This document shows, one piece after another, positions 46,057 through 56,191 of a DNA stretch of 64,000 nucleotides. The stretch comes from Trinickia caryophylli. GTDB lineage: Bacteria > Pseudomonadota > Gammaproteobacteria > Burkholderiales > Burkholderiaceae. Below the pieces are notes generated by a model, which saw only the letters and a program-made list of their open reading frames with translations, did not search any database and was not told the DNA's origin. How positions within the stretch are numbered: position 1 is the first letter of the stretch; each line of letters opens with the position of its first letter. A program made the translations under genes and the position numbers. The stretch is taken from the NCBI RefSeq assembly GCF_034424545.1, contig NZ_CP139970.1:3038001-3102000 (forward strand), written 5' to 3'.

Positions 46057-47097
46057 ATGCTGCGATCGGCTCAATTCACGAGCTTCACTACCATTCCAAA
46101 TGGGACGTGGAAGTTCGCCGATGGACTCAATGTCATCGTCGGTGAAAACGGCTTGGGCAAGACACACGTGCTCAAGGCGATTTATGCGCTGTTGAAGGTT
46201 CAGTCGGCAGTGTCGGAACCGTCGAAATCCGCGTTGGAGAAAACCTACGCAGACAAGCTTGTCACCGTCCTGCGCCCTGAGAGCCTAGGACGCTTGGTCA
46301 AGCGGAAACAGGGGCGCGACCGCTGCGAGATCAAACTAACGATGATGCAACGTGCGAAAAGCTCCGCCATCGGTTTTGCGACCAATGCGAAATCTCACGT
46401 GGATGTGCTGCGCGCACCGACAGCGCCTTTGGAGTCACCGCCTGTGTATCTGCCGACGCGTGAACTCGTGACGTTATGTCCATGGTTTGTGTCGCTCTAT
46501 GACAACTACCATCTCGAGTTCGAGGAGACCTGGCGCGACACCGTTTCGCTGCTTGGCGCACCGTCAGTGAAGGGGCCACGAGAAGGAAGCGTGGCACGTT
46601 TGCTTGAGCCACTCGAGGAGGCGATGGGCGGAAAGGTCGTCGTGGATGGAAAGAGCGGACGTTTCTACCTTCAGATTTCGGGCGAGGGCAAGATGGAAAT
46701 GCCCCTCGTCGCTGAGGGGGTGCGCAAGATTGCGATGATCGCGCGGTTGATCAGTACAGGCGTTCTTCTCGAGCAGGGCTATTTGTTCTGGGATGAGCCC
46801 GAGACGAATCTCAACCCGCGGCTCATCAAGACAGTTGCAGAGAGCATCATGCATTTGGCCCGTGCGGGCATCCAGGTCTTCATCGCCACGCATTCTCTGT
46901 TTCTTCTGCGCGAAATCGAGATGCTGACAGAGAAATCGACGTATCGGGACGTTCCGTGTCGCTACTTTGCGCTGGCACGGACGGAGAGCGATGTGATCGT
47001 TGAACAAGGGGACGCGTTCGACGATTTGCGCACGCTTGTCCTCCTGGATGAAGAACTGGCCCAGTCTGATCGGTTCCTCGAAGGCGAGGGGACCTGA
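46057..47097 (+). CDS. ABC/AAA-type ATPase of a two-gene module (AAA_15/AAA_21-like)
   Basis: 346-residue ATPase of the OLD/RecF-SMC-like class. Walker A GENGLGKTH (29-37), LPTRE (132-136, a motif common in AAA_15/21 proteins), a weak ABC signature LVAEGVRK (217-224), Walker B YLFWDEPETNLNP (Asp246, Glu247) and the H-loop IFATHS-type FIATHS (His279). The insert between the two halves (about 50-210) is helical and not recognised. No TOPRIM domain follows, unlike true OLD/GajA proteins. Its stop overlaps the next start (TGATG). GC content, by a count of sample lines, is about 55-60 percent against about 65 around it. Probably the sensor of a defence or toxin-like system. Confidence 0.85.
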   Translation: MLRSAQFTSFTTIPNGTWKFADGLNVIVGENGLGKTHVLKAIYALLKVQSAVSEPSKSALEKTYADKLVTVLRPESLGRLVKRKQGRDRCEIKLTMMQRAKSSAIGFATNAKSHVDVLRAPTAPLESPPVYLPTRELVTLCPWFVSLYDNYHLEFEETWRDTVSLLGAPSVKGPREGSVARLLEPLEEAMGGKVVVDGKSGRFYLQISGEGKMEMPLVAEGVRKIAMIARLISTGVLLEQGYLFWDEPETNLNPRLIKTVAESIMHLARAGIQVFIATHSLFLLREIEMLTEKSTYRDVPCRYFALARTESDVIVEQGDAFDDLRTLVLLDEELAQSDRFLEGEGT

Positions 47098-47633
47098 TGC
47101 CGGTAATCAACTCGAGGTTGAGCGAGGGTGCGCTGATTTTCCTGTTTCCCGATGACGGCCTTGCTAGTAAATACGACCACTGGTCACATTACCGTAACGG
47201 CTTTCAAGCGGCGTGTGGTGGCCATCATAAGGCGGTCGACATCGTTTACGCTCAAGCTGACGAGCGCATTGCATGGCTGATCGAGGTGAAGGACTATCGT
47301 GTCCATGCGCGAACCAAGGCTATCGACCTGGCCGAAGAAATTGCTGTCAAGGTCCGCGACACGCTTGCCGGGCTTGTCGCTACCGGTTGCCAAGCGAACG
47401 ATCAAAATGAGAAGGATTGCGCGCGGGCGTTGCTCCGCGCTGCAAAGATCAGAGTCGTTTGCCATCTCGAGCAGCCTACGAAGCATTCTCGCCTTCGCCC
47501 GCGTGTGATCGAGCCCGACAAGCTCGCGATCAAACTTCGGACCTTGATCAAGGCAATCGATCCCCGTGCGTTGGTGGTGGATCGCCATTCACTGCATGCG
47601 TCGATGACTTGGCGCGTAGAAGACGCGAGGTAA
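47097..47633 (+). CDS. small PD-(D/E)XK nuclease-like protein, partner of the ATPase
   Basis: 178-residue protein I do not recognise as a named family. It has the spacing of a PD-(D/E)XK nuclease: Asp48 in KAVDIV and Glu63-Val64-Lys65 in AWLIEVKDYR, on two adjacent predicted beta strands, followed by an Arg/Lys-containing helix (HARTKAIDLAEEIAVKVRDT). No signal or membrane segment. It begins one base inside the ATPase stop, with GAGGGG upstream, so the two proteins are probably made in fixed ratio. GC in sampled lines is about 50-53 percent. The likely role is an effector nuclease controlled by the ATPase; this is inference from motif and pairing. Confidence 0.7.
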   Translation: MPVINSRLSEGALIFLFPDDGLASKYDHWSHYRNGFQAACGGHHKAVDIVYAQADERIAWLIEVKDYRVHARTKAIDLAEEIAVKVRDTLAGLVATGCQANDQNEKDCARALLRAAKIRVVCHLEQPTKHSRLRPRVIEPDKLAIKLRTLIKAIDPRALVVDRHSLHASMTWRVEDAR

Positions 47634-47662
47634 CGACGCGTCGGTTATCGCCGCCCCGGGGC

Positions 47663-48109
47663 TCAGTGCTTGCCGGTGCTGCCGAAGCCCCCCGCGCCGC
47701 GTGCGCTTTCTTCGAACTCGTCCACGATGTTGAACGCTGCCTGCACCACAGGGACGATGACCAGTTGAGCAAGGCGCTCCATCGGATTGAGGGTGAACGT
47801 CGTCTCCCCGCGGTTCCAGGTCGAAATCATCAGTTCGCCCTGGTAGTCCGAATCGATGAGCCCAACGAGGTTGCCGAGCACGATGCCATGCTTGTGGCCC
47901 AGCCCTGAGCGCGGCAGGATCAACGCCGCGTACCCTGGATCGCCCACGTGAATGGCGAGGCCCGTCGGCACGAGCGCGGTTTGGCCGGGCTCGAGCGTCA
48001 GCGGCTTGTCGAGGCAGGCGCGCAAGTCGAGACCGGCGCTGCCGGGCGTTGCATAGGCGGGCAATTGTTCGCGCATGCGCGCATCGAGGATCTTGAGATC
48101 GAGTTTCAT
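47663..48109 (-). CDS. dut: deoxyuridine 5'-triphosphate nucleotidohydrolase
   Basis: Homotrimeric dUTPase that removes dUTP and supplies dUMP for dTMP synthesis. The 148-residue protein shows all five motifs: [49 protein letters not shown] and the C-terminal [11 protein letters not shown] arm. Last gene of the minus-strand run ribF-ileS-lspA-coaBC-dut. It converges with the ATPase-nuclease module after a 29-base gap without a visible terminator. Confidence 0.97.
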   Translation of the reverse strand: MKLDLKILDARMREQLPAYATPGSAGLDLRACLDKPLTLEPGQTALVPTGLAIHVGDPGYAALILPRSGLGHKHGIVLGNLVGLIDSDYQGELMISTWNRGETTFTLNPMERLAQLVIVPVVQAAFNIVDEFEESARGAGGFGSTGKH

Positions 48110-48194
48110 GCGTTGTCGCTCGAAGAGACGAAGAGACTTGAAAAGATGGGGACGGACTCGCGCGGCCCTCGCGGCGCGCCGCGAGGGCCGCGCG

Positions 48195-49412
48195 TCAGGA
48201 GATAAGGCTCGTATCGGGTAGCCGGCGCGCGATTTCGCCGATCAAGGCCGCTGCCAGCGCGTCTTTGTGCATGCGCGGCAGCCTGGTCATACCGTCGGCG
48301 TCGAACAGCACGACCTCGTTCTCGTCCCGGCCGAATGTCTGAGGCCCGAGGTTGCCAACGAGCAACGGTATCTTCTTGCGGCGGCGCTTTTGTTCGCCGT
48401 GCGCTTCGAGCGCGCTGCTTTCGGCGGCGAAGCCGACACAGTAGGGCGGATTCGGCATATGCGCCACCGTGGCGAGGATGTCGGGATTTTCGACGAATGC
48501 GAGCGTCGGCACGCTGCGTTCAGCCGTCTTTTTGATCTTCTCGGCCTCGGCCTGATCGACGCGCCAGTCGGCTACTGCCGCAACCGAAACGAATACGTCG
48601 CAGTCGGCGGCGGATTGCAAGACCGCATCGTGCATTTGCTGGGCAGTCTCCACGTCCTGCCGTGCGACGCCCCAGGGCGTCGGCAGCGACACGGGGCCGG
48701 CTACGAGCCGCACGTCGGCGCCCGCCTGCTGCGCGGCACGCGCGAGTGCGAAACCCATCTTGCCGCTCGAGCGGTTCGTGATGCCGCGCACCGGATCGAT
48801 CGGCTCGAACGTCGGCCCGGCCGTGATCAGCACGCGCCGCCCCATCAGCAGCTTGGGCGCGAAAAACGAGACGATCGCCTCATACGAGGCTTGCGGTTCG
48901 AGCATGCGGCCGTCGCCGATTTCACCGCATGCCTGCGCGCCCGAATCGGGGCCGAGCACATGCACGCCGTCGGCAAGCAATTGCGCGACGTTGCGTTGCG
49001 TGGCCGGGTTTGCCCACATTTGACGATTCATCGCCGGCACGACCATGAGCGGACAGTCGCGCGCGAGCACGAGTGTGGAAAGGAGATCATCGGCCAGACC
49101 GTGCGCGAGCTTCGCCATGAAATCGGCCGAGGCCGGCGCGATCACGATGGCGTCCGCCTCTCGCGACAGGTCGATGTGCGCCATGTTGTTGTCGATGCGC
49201 CCGTCCCATTGGCTCGTGAAGACGGGGCGGCCGGAAAGGGCCTGCATCGTGACCGGCGTGATGAACTGTGTTGCCGCTTCCGTCATCGCCACTTGCACGG
49301 TGGCACCGGCCTTCGTCAAAAGACGCGTCAGTTCCGCGATCTTGTAGCAGGCGATGCCGCCCGTCATGCCCAGTACGAGGTGCTTTCCAGCTAATTCCGC
49401 GATTGCCACCAT
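48195..49412 (-). CDS. coaBC: bifunctional phosphopantothenoylcysteine decarboxylase/synthetase
   Basis: Two consecutive coenzyme A synthesis steps in one 405-residue protein. The N-terminal CoaC part (about 1-190) has the flavin-binding [10 protein letters not shown], the [14 protein letters not shown] block and the catalytic PAMNRQMW. The C-terminal CoaB part has [29 protein letters not shown], of which the CTP-site stretch is typical, then ENPDILATV and NEVVLFD. GGAGG precedes the ATG very closely. A GTG next to it (second codon) could also serve as start. Confidence 0.96.
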   Translation of the reverse strand: MVAIAELAGKHLVLGMTGGIACYKIAELTRLLTKAGATVQVAMTEAATQFITPVTMQALSGRPVFTSQWDGRIDNNMAHIDLSREADAIVIAPASADFMAKLAHGLADDLLSTLVLARDCPLMVVPAMNRQMWANPATQRNVAQLLADGVHVLGPDSGAQACGEIGDGRMLEPQASYEAIVSFFAPKLLMGRRVLITAGPTFEPIDPVRGITNRSSGKMGFALARAAQQAGADVRLVAGPVSLPTPWGVARQDVETAQQMHDAVLQSAADCDVFVSVAAVADWRVDQAEAEKIKKTAERSVPTLAFVENPDILATVAHMPNPPYCVGFAAESSALEAHGEQKRRRKKIPLLVGNLGPQTFGRDENEVVLFDADGMTRLPRMHKDALAAALIGEIARRLPDTSLIS

Positions 49413-49521
49413 GGCCTCCAGGTGCGCGCTCGCCCGTGCTGACGGCGTGGCGCGCCAAGATCGTTGAGATGCTACGAATATGGGCGCCGCCGGCGCGGAC
49501 GATCGCGTAGGCGGCGCGCGC

Positions 49522-50022
49522 TTATCGCGAGCCGCCCACGCGCCGCAATTCGTCGAGCACGAGCAATATTGCTCCGACTACGATCGCACTGTCGGCGAGA
49601 TTGAACGCAGGCCAATGCCAGCGGCCGACGTGAAAATCGAGAAAGTCGATGACGTAGCTGTGCGCGAGCCGATCGATCACGTTGCCGAGTGCTCCGCCCA
49701 TGATCAGTGCGAGCGCCGTGCAAAAGAGCCGCTGGCCGCTGTGGCGCTTGAGCAGAAAGACGATGACGAGCGCCGCCGCCACGCCGAGCGCCGTAAATGC
49801 CCACCGCTGCCAGCCGCCGGCCGCCGCGAGAAAGCTGAACGCGGCGCCGCGGTTGAAGACGAGCAGCATGTTGAAGAACGGCGTGAGGGCATATGGCGTG
49901 CCGTAGGCAAACACCTTCATGACCGCGATCTTCGTCAACTGGTCGAACAAGATGACGATGAGCGCGATACCGAGCCAGGGCGCAAGCGTGCTCGATGCCG
50001 GCAACGATCGGGTCTTCGCCAT
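49522..50022 (-). CDS. lspA: lipoprotein signal peptidase
   Basis: Inner-membrane aspartyl protease that cuts the signal peptide of prolipoproteins. The 166-residue protein has four hydrophobic segments and both catalytic aspartates: Asp in [15 protein letters not shown] and Asp in [18 protein letters not shown] near the N-terminus is another landmark. The start codon overlaps the last base of the ileS stop (TAATG), the common ileS-lspA arrangement. Confidence 0.96.
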   Translation of the reverse strand: MAKTRSLPASSTLAPWLGIALIVILFDQLTKIAVMKVFAYGTPYALTPFFNMLLVFNRGAAFSFLAAAGGWQRWAFTALGVAAALVIVFLLKRHSGQRLFCTALALIMGGALGNVIDRLAHSYVIDFLDFHVGRWHWPAFNLADSAIVVGAILLVLDELRRVGGSR

Positions 50023-52859
50023 TATGCCGCGCTCCTTTTCTCACCCGCGCCGAAGAGGTTGCTGAAGCATCGGCCGCAAAGCCCCGGATGCTCGGCATGC
50101 GAGCCCACATCTGCCCGATAGTGCCAGCAGCGCTCGCATTTCAGGTACTTCGACGTCACGACCTCGACACCTTCCTCGGCATCCGAGTCGACCTTTTCGA
50201 CCGTCGCGGCGGAGGTGATCAACACGAACTTGAGATCGTCGCCGAGGCTCGCGAGTGCCTCGCAGGCGGCGCCGCTCGCGCGAATCACGACTTCGGCCTG
50301 CAGCGAGGAGCCGATCGCGTTTGCCGCCCGCGCTTCCTCGAGGGCCTTCGTGACGTTGCCGCGCACTGCGCGCAGCAGCGCCCATTTGCCGATCAGCGCA
50401 TCGCTGGCGTCTACGTCCGGATAGTTGTGGTAGGTCTCGGTGAAGATCGTCTCGCTGCCCGGCTGGAACACTTGCCACGCTTCTTCGGCCGTGAACGACA
50501 GGAACGGTGCCATCACACGCAGCAGGCCCTGCGCGATGTGGTACAGCGCCGTCTGGGCCGAGCGCCGCGCGCGCGAATTCGCAGCCGTCGTATAGAGCCG
50601 GTCCTTGAGGACATCGAGATAGAAGCCGCCGAGGTCCTCGGAGCAATAGGTCATCAGCTTCGCGACCACCGGGTGGAACTCGTAGCGCTCGTAGTACTCG
50701 AGGATCTCGCGCTGAAGCTCGGCCGACATCGCCACCGCATAGCGATCGATCTCGAGCCATTCGCCGACAGGCACGGCATCGCGGGCGAAGTCGAAGTCGG
50801 ACAGATTGGCCAGCAGAAAGCGCAGCGTGTTGCGGATGCGCCGGTAGCTTTCGGTGACGCGCTTGAGAATTTCCTCCGAGATCGCGAGTTCGCCCGAGTA
50901 GTCGGTGGATGCGATCCACAGGCGGATGATCTCGGCACCGAGGCGGTTGGCCACCTCGTGCGGGTCGATGCCGTTGCCGAGCGACTTGCTCATCTTGCGG
51001 CCTTCGCCATCGACTGTGAAGCCGTGCGTGAGCAGCGCGCGATAGGGCGCGCGACCGTCCAGCATCGAGGCCGTGAGAAGCGACGAATGGAACCAGCCGC
51101 GGTGCTGATCCGAGCCTTCGAGATAGAGGTCCGCCGGGAATTCCGACACGCTCTTGTGCGAGCCGCGCAGCACGTGCCAGTGCGTCGTGCCCGAGTCGAA
51201 CCAGACATCGAGCGTGTCGCGGTTCTTTTCATAGAGATTGGCGTCGTCGCCGAGCAGCTCGCGCGGCTCGAGCGCTTGCCACGCTTCGATGCCGCCTTGC
51301 TCGACACGCTTGGCCACATCCTCGAGCAATTCGAGCGTGCGCGGATGGAGCTCGCCCGTCTCCTTGTGCACGAAGAACGCCATCGGCACGCCCCATTGGC
51401 GCTGCCGCGAGAGCGTCCAGTCGGGCCGGTTCGCGATCATGCTGAAGAGCCGCTGCTTGCCCCACGACGGGTAGAAGGCGGTTGCCTCGACCCCCGCCAG
51501 CGCCGTCTCGCGCAGCGTCGGTCCGCCGTCTTTCGGCGTCACGTCCATGCCGGCGAACCATTGCGAGGTCGCGCGATAGATGATCGGCGTCTTGTGCCGC
51601 CAGCAATGCATGTAGCTGTGCGGGTATTTTTCCGTGTGCAGCAGCGTGCCGGCCGCTTCGAGCGCCTCGACGACCTTCGGGTTCGCCGCCCAGATCGAGA
51701 GGCCGCCGAAAAGCGGCAGAGACTCGATGTACCGGCCGTCGCCCATGACGGGGTTCAGGATGTCGGAGTCGGCAAGGCCGTGCTCCTTGCAGGACAAGAA
51801 GTCTTCCACGCCATACGCGGGCGACGAGTGCACGATGCCGGTACCCGTATCGGTCGTTACGTACTCGCCGAGATAGATCGGCGACGTGCGCTTGTAGCCG
51901 GGATGCGACGCGGCGAGCGGATGATGAAAGCGCAGGTTCGCCAGCTTGGCGCCGGGCGCCGTCGCCAGCACGTCGCCCGTGAGGCCGAACTCGGCGAGGC
52001 TCGGCTCGACACGTTCGGCCGCGAGGATCAGCGCGCCGCGCGGCGTGGCGACGAGCGCATAGGTGACCTCGGGGTGCACGTTCAGCGCCTGATTGGCGGG
52101 AATCGTCCAGGGCGTGGTCGTCCAGATGACCGCGCCGCCTTGCGTGCCCGGCAGCGAGGCGAGCCCGAATGCCTGCGCCACCTTCTCCGGTTCGGCGAAC
52201 GGGAACAGCACGCTTACGGACGGATCGGTGCGGTCCTTGTACTCCACTTCGGCCTCGGCCAGCGCCGAGCCGCAATCGAAGCACCAGTTCACTGGCTTCA
52301 GGCCGCGATAAACATAGCCTTTTTCGAGGATCTTCCCGAGCGCGCGAATTTCCGCCGCCTCGTTGCCGAAGTTCATCGTCTTGTAGGGGTTGTCCCAGTC
52401 GCCGAGCACGCCGAGCCGCTTGAAGCCGGCTTTTTGCTTCTCGATCTGGTCGGCCGCGTAGGCGCGCGCCTTGCGCTGCACCTCGGCTGCCGGCAGCGAC
52501 TTGCCGAACTGTTTTTCGATCTGGATTTCGATCGGCATGCCGTGACAGTCCCAGCCCGGCACGTAGGCCGCATCGAAGCCGGCCATGTTGCGCGACTTGA
52601 CGATGATGTCCTTGAGGATCTTGTTGACGGCGTGCCCGAGATGGATGTCGCCGTTCGCGTACGGCGGCCCGTCATGGAGCACGAAGCGCGGGCGTCCGGC
52701 GCTCGCGGCCCGGATCTTGTCGTACACCCGCTTGTCTTCCCATTCCTTCACGCGTAGCGGCTCGCGTTTGGGCAAGTCGCCGCGCATCGGAAACGGTGTG
52801 TCGAGCAGGTTGACCGGATATTTGGCCTGGGACTTCGAATCGGCTTTCTTGTCGCTCAT
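50022..52859 (-). CDS. ileS: isoleucyl-tRNA synthetase
   Basis: Class Ia synthetase of 945 residues. The HIGH motif is in [16 protein letters not shown] and KMSKS in [12 protein letters not shown]. The CP1 editing domain lies between ([18 protein letters not shown]). The C-terminal zinc site is CERCWHY and CGRCFSN, which places it in the E. coli-like group of IleS (mupirocin-sensitive type, not the eukaryote-like IleS2). The ATG at 52859 is the sensible start; an Arg-rich extension to 53102 is an artefact. A very long antisense open frame opposite it is a composition effect. Confidence 0.97.
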   Translation of the reverse strand: MSDKKADSKSQAKYPVNLLDTPFPMRGDLPKREPLRVKEWEDKRVYDKIRAASAGRPRFVLHDGPPYANGDIHLGHAVNKILKDIIVKSRNMAGFDAAYVPGWDCHGMPIEIQIEKQFGKSLPAAEVQRKARAYAADQIEKQKAGFKRLGVLGDWDNPYKTMNFGNEAAEIRALGKILEKGYVYRGLKPVNWCFDCGSALAEAEVEYKDRTDPSVSVLFPFAEPEKVAQAFGLASLPGTQGGAVIWTTTPWTIPANQALNVHPEVTYALVATPRGALILAAERVEPSLAEFGLTGDVLATAPGAKLANLRFHHPLAASHPGYKRTSPIYLGEYVTTDTGTGIVHSSPAYGVEDFLSCKEHGLADSDILNPVMGDGRYIESLPLFGGLSIWAANPKVVEALEAAGTLLHTEKYPHSYMHCWRHKTPIIYRATSQWFAGMDVTPKDGGPTLRETALAGVEATAFYPSWGKQRLFSMIANRPDWTLSRQRQWGVPMAFFVHKETGELHPRTLELLEDVAKRVEQGGIEAWQALEPRELLGDDANLYEKNRDTLDVWFDSGTTHWHVLRGSHKSVSEFPADLYLEGSDQHRGWFHSSLLTASMLDGRAPYRALLTHGFTVDGEGRKMSKSLGNGIDPHEVANRLGAEIIRLWIASTDYSGELAISEEILKRVTESYRRIRNTLRFLLANLSDFDFARDAVPVGEWLEIDRYAVAMSAELQREILEYYERYEFHPVVAKLMTYCSEDLGGFYLDVLKDRLYTTAANSRARRSAQTALYHIAQGLLRVMAPFLSFTAEEAWQVFQPGSETIFTETYHNYPDVDASDALIGKWALLRAVRGNVTKALEEARAANAIGSSLQAEVVIRASGAACEALASLGDDLKFVLITSAATVEKVDSDAEEGVEVVTSKYLKCERCWHYRADVGSHAEHPGLCGRCFSNLFGAGEKRSAA

Positions 52860-52974
52860 GGTGAAATCGCTGAAAACGGTGGGCGCCTCGCTGGCGGGCG
52901 TCCCTGGATGACGGTGAGGTGGCTTGGCATCGCGGCGGCCGTGCCTGCGCTGCGAGCGCCGGGCCGCGGCTCGC

Positions 52975-53988
52975 CTACCGAATTCGGTCGGTGGCCGATG
53001 TCGAAAACCCCGTCGCACCGCTGCCTGCGGGGTTTTCCGCCGCGAGCCGCGCCTGGCCGGCCGCGGCGAAACAGGCGCGGGCGTCGGAAACGTCGCGTGC
53101 AATCGCGGCCGTGAGCGTTTCGAGATCGGCGAACTTCTGTTCGTCGCGCAGCTTCTTCAGAAATTCCACGCGCACGAGTTTGCCATAGGCATCGCCGTGC
53201 CAGTCGAGCAGATGGACTTCCAGCAGCACGCGGCCCGAGTCGTCCACCGTCGGGCGCAGCCCAAGGCTCGCGACCCCTGGCAGCGGCTCCGCTTCGATTC
53301 CGTGAACGCGCACGACGAAGATCCCGCGAAGCGCCGGGCGCTTGTGCGCGATCGGCAGGTTCAGCGTGGGAAAGCCGAGGTCGCGGCCAAGCGCGAGCCC
53401 GTGTACGACGTGCCCGCTGATGACGTAGTCGCGCCCGAGCGCCGCGCGGGCGGCGTCGAGATTCCCTGCGACGAGCGCGGCGCGTACGGCCGAGCTCGAA
53501 ATCCGCGCCCCCGATGGGTCCGCCACCGTTGCCATCTGCTCGACTTCGAAACCGTAGCGTTCGCCGGCGGCCTTCAGCGAGGTGAAATCGCCCGCGCGCT
53601 TCGTGCCATAGCGGAAATCGTCGCCGATCAGTACCCAGCGCGCGTGCAGCCCGCCGACGATGATCCGCTCGACGAATGTGTCGGGCGACTGACTCGCAAA
53701 AGTGCGGTTGAAGTGCTCGACGACGACGCGATCGACACCGTTCGTGCGCAGTGCTTCGAGCTTGTCGCGCAACATCGCGATGCGCGGCGGCGCGCCGGCC
53801 GGATCGAAAAACTCGCGGGGATGCGGCTCGAACGTCATCACGCACACGGGCAGCCCCCGCGCCCGGGCCGCGTCGCGCACGCGCGCGAGCAAAGCCTGGT
53901 GGCCGCGGTGGACACCGTCGAAGTTGCCGATCGTCAGCGCGCAGGGCGCGCGGCTTTCGGCGTTGGGAAGACCGCGGAAGACTCTCAC
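52975..53988 (-). CDS. ribF: bifunctional riboflavin kinase/FAD synthetase
   Basis: Makes FMN and then FAD from riboflavin. The 337-residue protein has an N-terminal FAD synthetase domain ([46 protein letters not shown]) and a C-terminal flavokinase domain ([58 protein letters not shown]). The start is GTG at 53988 ([13 protein letters not shown]), as in the family. A terminator-like hairpin lies inside its last 25 codons. First gene of the ribF-ileS-lspA-coaBC-dut run. Confidence 0.95.
   Translation of the reverse strand: MRVFRGLPNAESRAPCALTIGNFDGVHRGHQALLARVRDAARARGLPVCVMTFEPHPREFFDPAGAPPRIAMLRDKLEALRTNGVDRVVVEHFNRTFASQSPDTFVERIIVGGLHARWVLIGDDFRYGTKRAGDFTSLKAAGERYGFEVEQMATVADPSGARISSSAVRAALVAGNLDAARAALGRDYVISGHVVHGLALGRDLGFPTLNLPIAHKRPALRGIFVVRVHGIEAEPLPGVASLGLRPTVDDSGRVLLEVHLLDWHGDAYGKLVRVEFLKKLRDEQKFADLETLTAAIARDVSDARACFAAAGQARLAAENPAGSGATGFSTSATDRIR
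53004..53036 (-). terminator. terminator-like hairpin inside the 3' end of ribF
   Basis: AAAACCCCG and CGGGGTTTT form a nine-base perfect stem with a 15-base loop, 29 bases before the ribF stop codon; on the minus strand four U residues end the stem. It may attenuate transcription before ileS. Confidence 0.5.
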
Positions 53989-54067
53989 GATAACCGTCGG
54001 GGTGGGGCGGCTCACGCCGCGAAGCCAGGATCCTGGCGCGCTGGCGGGGGCGCCGCAAAAGCAGAAG

Positions 54068-54073
54068 ATTATA
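54068..54073 (-). promoter_or_regulatory. -10 box of ribF
   Basis: Minus-strand TATAAT in the ribF/purN divergent gap, about 80 bases before the ribF GTG. The -35 is weak. Confidence 0.45.
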
Positions 54074-54135
54074 TAGCGTTTATTCCCCCGCCCGGGACGT
54101 GAGGCGCCGTGCGCGGATGGCGGCCGAAGCCCGGA

Positions 54136-54144
54136 TGATAAAAT
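54136..54144 (+). promoter_or_regulatory. extended -10 promoter of purN, predicts a leaderless transcript
   Basis: TGATAAAAT (TGN-TAAAAT, an extended -10) ends six bases before the purN ATG. No Shine-Dalgarno sequence can fit. Confidence 0.65.
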
Positions 54145-54150
54145 CCCCGG

Positions 54151-54807
54151 ATGAAGAACATCGTAATTTTGATATCGGGGCGGGGCAGCAACATGCAAGC
54201 GCTCGTGCGGGCCTGCTCGCGCGAGGGGTGGCCCGCGCGCATCGCGGCTGTCGTCGCGAACCGTCCGGACGCGGCCGGGCTCGCGTTCGCCGAGGCCGCC
54301 GGCATCGCGACCGCAGTCGTCGATTACCGCGATTATCCCGAGCGCGACGCGTTCGATGCGGCGCTGGCCAGCGTCGTAGACGGCTTTTCGCCCGATCTCG
54401 TCGTATTGGCCGGATTCATGCGCGTACTCACGACGCCGTTCGTCGAACGCTATGCCGGGCGCATGCTGAACGTCCATCCTTCGCTGCTGCCGAGCTTTCC
54501 CGGGCTGAAGACGCACCAGCGCGCGCTCGAGGCGGGCGTCGCGCTGCATGGCGCCACGGTGCATTTCGTCACGCCGCAGCTTGACCATGGTCCGATCGTC
54601 GCGCAGGCCGCCGTGCCCGTGGCCACCGGTGACGACGCCGCGGCGCTCGCCGGGCGCGTGCTCGACGTCGAGCATGTCATTTATCCGCGTGCCGTGCGCT
54701 GGTTCGTCGAAGGACGGCTCGCGCTCGACGGCATGCGCGTGACGGTGAACCCGCCCGAGCCGCAGTGGCTCTTTGCCGACGGGGCAACCCCCCAGGAGAA
54801 GGTATGA
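54151..54807 (+). CDS. purN: phosphoribosylglycinamide formyltransferase
   Basis: Third step of purine synthesis: moves a formyl group from 10-formyl-THF to GAR. The 218-residue protein shows ILISGRGSNMQAL, the active-site Asn and His in MLNVHPSLLPSFPGL, and the aspartate in TPQLDHGPIVAQAAVPV. Length fits PurN (E. coli 212). The start is only six bases after a -10 box. The stop overlaps the start of the RsmB/NOP methyltransferase gene. Confidence 0.96.
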   Translation: MKNIVILISGRGSNMQALVRACSREGWPARIAAVVANRPDAAGLAFAEAAGIATAVVDYRDYPERDAFDAALASVVDGFSPDLVVLAGFMRVLTTPFVERYAGRMLNVHPSLLPSFPGLKTHQRALEAGVALHGATVHFVTPQLDHGPIVAQAAVPVATGDDAAALAGRVLDVEHVIYPRAVRWFVEGRLALDGMRVTVNPPEPQWLFADGATPQEKV

Positions 54808-56147
54808 ACGGCAGCATGAAGAAAAAGACGCCGGGCGCACCGCGGCGCCCGGGCCAGCCGCGCACGGCTTCGCCGCGCGGCCGTGAGCAGGGCCTGCATG
54901 GCTTTCTGATCGGGCAGACCGAGGCGCTCCTGACCGAGGTGTTGAAGTTCACGGGCCCCGCCGACGCAACGACGAGCCGGTTTTTCCGCGCGCATCCCAA
55001 GCTCGGCCACAGCGAGCGCGGGGTTATTGCCGAGGCCGTGTTCGCGGTGCTGCGCCGGCGCATGGAGTTCTCGCACCTGGCGGAGAGCGGTTCGGGCGGG
55101 CCGATGCGCCGCCTTGCGCTGCTGGGCCTGATGCAGACCGCGGGGCGCTCGGCGCTGCGCCCGTTCGTTTCCGACGCGGAAAACGCCTGGCTCGAGCACG
55201 TTTCGAAGATCGATCCGGCGAACCTGCCGCTGCGCATTCGCACGAACCTGCCGGACTGGATCGTCGAGGCGCTCGGTGCGCGTTTTTCCGCAGAGGAGCT
55301 GGCGCAACTCGCGGCCGCGCTCAATCATCCGGCGCCGCTCGATCTGCGCGCGAACCCGCTCAAGGCCAGCCGTGACGAGGCCATCGCGGCGCTGCGCGAG
55401 GCCGGCATCGATGCGGGCCCGACGCCGTTCGCGCCGCTTGGCATCCGCGTGGCCGGCAAGCCCGCGCTCACGAAGCTCAAGGTGTTCGAAGACGGCTGGA
55501 TCGAGGTGCAGGACGAGGGCAGCCAACTGCTCTGCTCGCTCGTGGCGCCGCGGCGCGGCGAGATGATCGTCGACTTCTGCGCGGGTGCTGGCGGCAAGAC
55601 GCTCGCGCTCGGCGCCGCCATGCGCTCGACGGGCCGTGTCTACGCCTTCGACGTTTCGGAGCGGCGGCTCTCGAAGCTCAAGCCGCGCCTCGCCCGCAGC
55701 GGACTTTCGAACGTGCACCCGGTGCTCATCGATACCGAGCACGATGTCAAGATCAAGCGCCTGGCGGGCAAGATCGACCGCGTGCTCGTCGATGCGCCGT
55801 GCAGCGGCCTCGGAACGTTGCGGCGCAATCCCGATCTGAAATGGCGGCAGAGTCCCGCGGCGGTCGAGGAGCTCGCGCCGAAGCAGGCCTCCATCCTCGA
55901 GAGCGCCGCGCGGCTCGTCAAGCCGGGCGGCCGGCTCGTCTATGCGACCTGCAGCATGCTCGGCGCCGAGAACGACGCGATCGTCGAGCGGTTTCTCGCC
56001 GGCCACGACGATTTCACGCTCGTACCGGCGGGCAAGGTGCTCGCCGATCAGCGCATCGAGCTCGAGATGGGCGAATACCTGTCGCTGTCGCCGCATCGGC
56101 ACGGCACCGATGGGTTCTTTGCCGCCGTGCTCGAGCGCCGCGGCTAG
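54804..56147 (+). CDS. RsmB/NOP-family RNA (cytosine-C5) methyltransferase
   Basis: 447-residue SAM-dependent methyltransferase. SAM-binding and catalytic motifs: MIVDFCAGAGGKTLALGA, VLVDAPCSGLGTLRRNPDLK (catalytic Cys of motif IV), and LVYATCSMLGAEND (second Cys, motif VI). N-terminal region (about 20-100) is helical and lacks a clear NusB domain, so it is not the classical RsmB; the true rRNA position is unknown. ATG 54804 overlaps the purN stop (ATGA) and follows AGGAGAAGGT. Partner position after purN is conserved in Burkholderia. Confidence 0.9.
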   Translation: MNGSMKKKTPGAPRRPGQPRTASPRGREQGLHGFLIGQTEALLTEVLKFTGPADATTSRFFRAHPKLGHSERGVIAEAVFAVLRRRMEFSHLAESGSGGPMRRLALLGLMQTAGRSALRPFVSDAENAWLEHVSKIDPANLPLRIRTNLPDWIVEALGARFSAEELAQLAAALNHPAPLDLRANPLKASRDEAIAALREAGIDAGPTPFAPLGIRVAGKPALTKLKVFEDGWIEVQDEGSQLLCSLVAPRRGEMIVDFCAGAGGKTLALGAAMRSTGRVYAFDVSERRLSKLKPRLARSGLSNVHPVLIDTEHDVKIKRLAGKIDRVLVDAPCSGLGTLRRNPDLKWRQSPAAVEELAPKQASILESAARLVKPGGRLVYATCSMLGAENDAIVERFLAGHDDFTLVPAGKVLADQRIELEMGEYLSLSPHRHGTDGFFAAVLERRG

Positions 56148-56191
56148 CGCCCGGGCGGCGCGGACGGGCCCGCCGCGTGGAGTCCTTCGAC

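Noticed and set aside
47634..47643. CGACGCGTCG palindrome after the nuclease gene as an attachment site of the ATPase module
   Set aside because: No matching copy was found on the clpA side of the module, and no integrase is present.
49995..52757. 920-residue open frame on the plus strand opposite ileS, and a similar 903-residue frame opposite fusA (36064-38775)
   Set aside because: Arg/Ala/His-rich composition without domains; such antisense frames arise in high-GC genes because stop codons are rare in the complementary frame.
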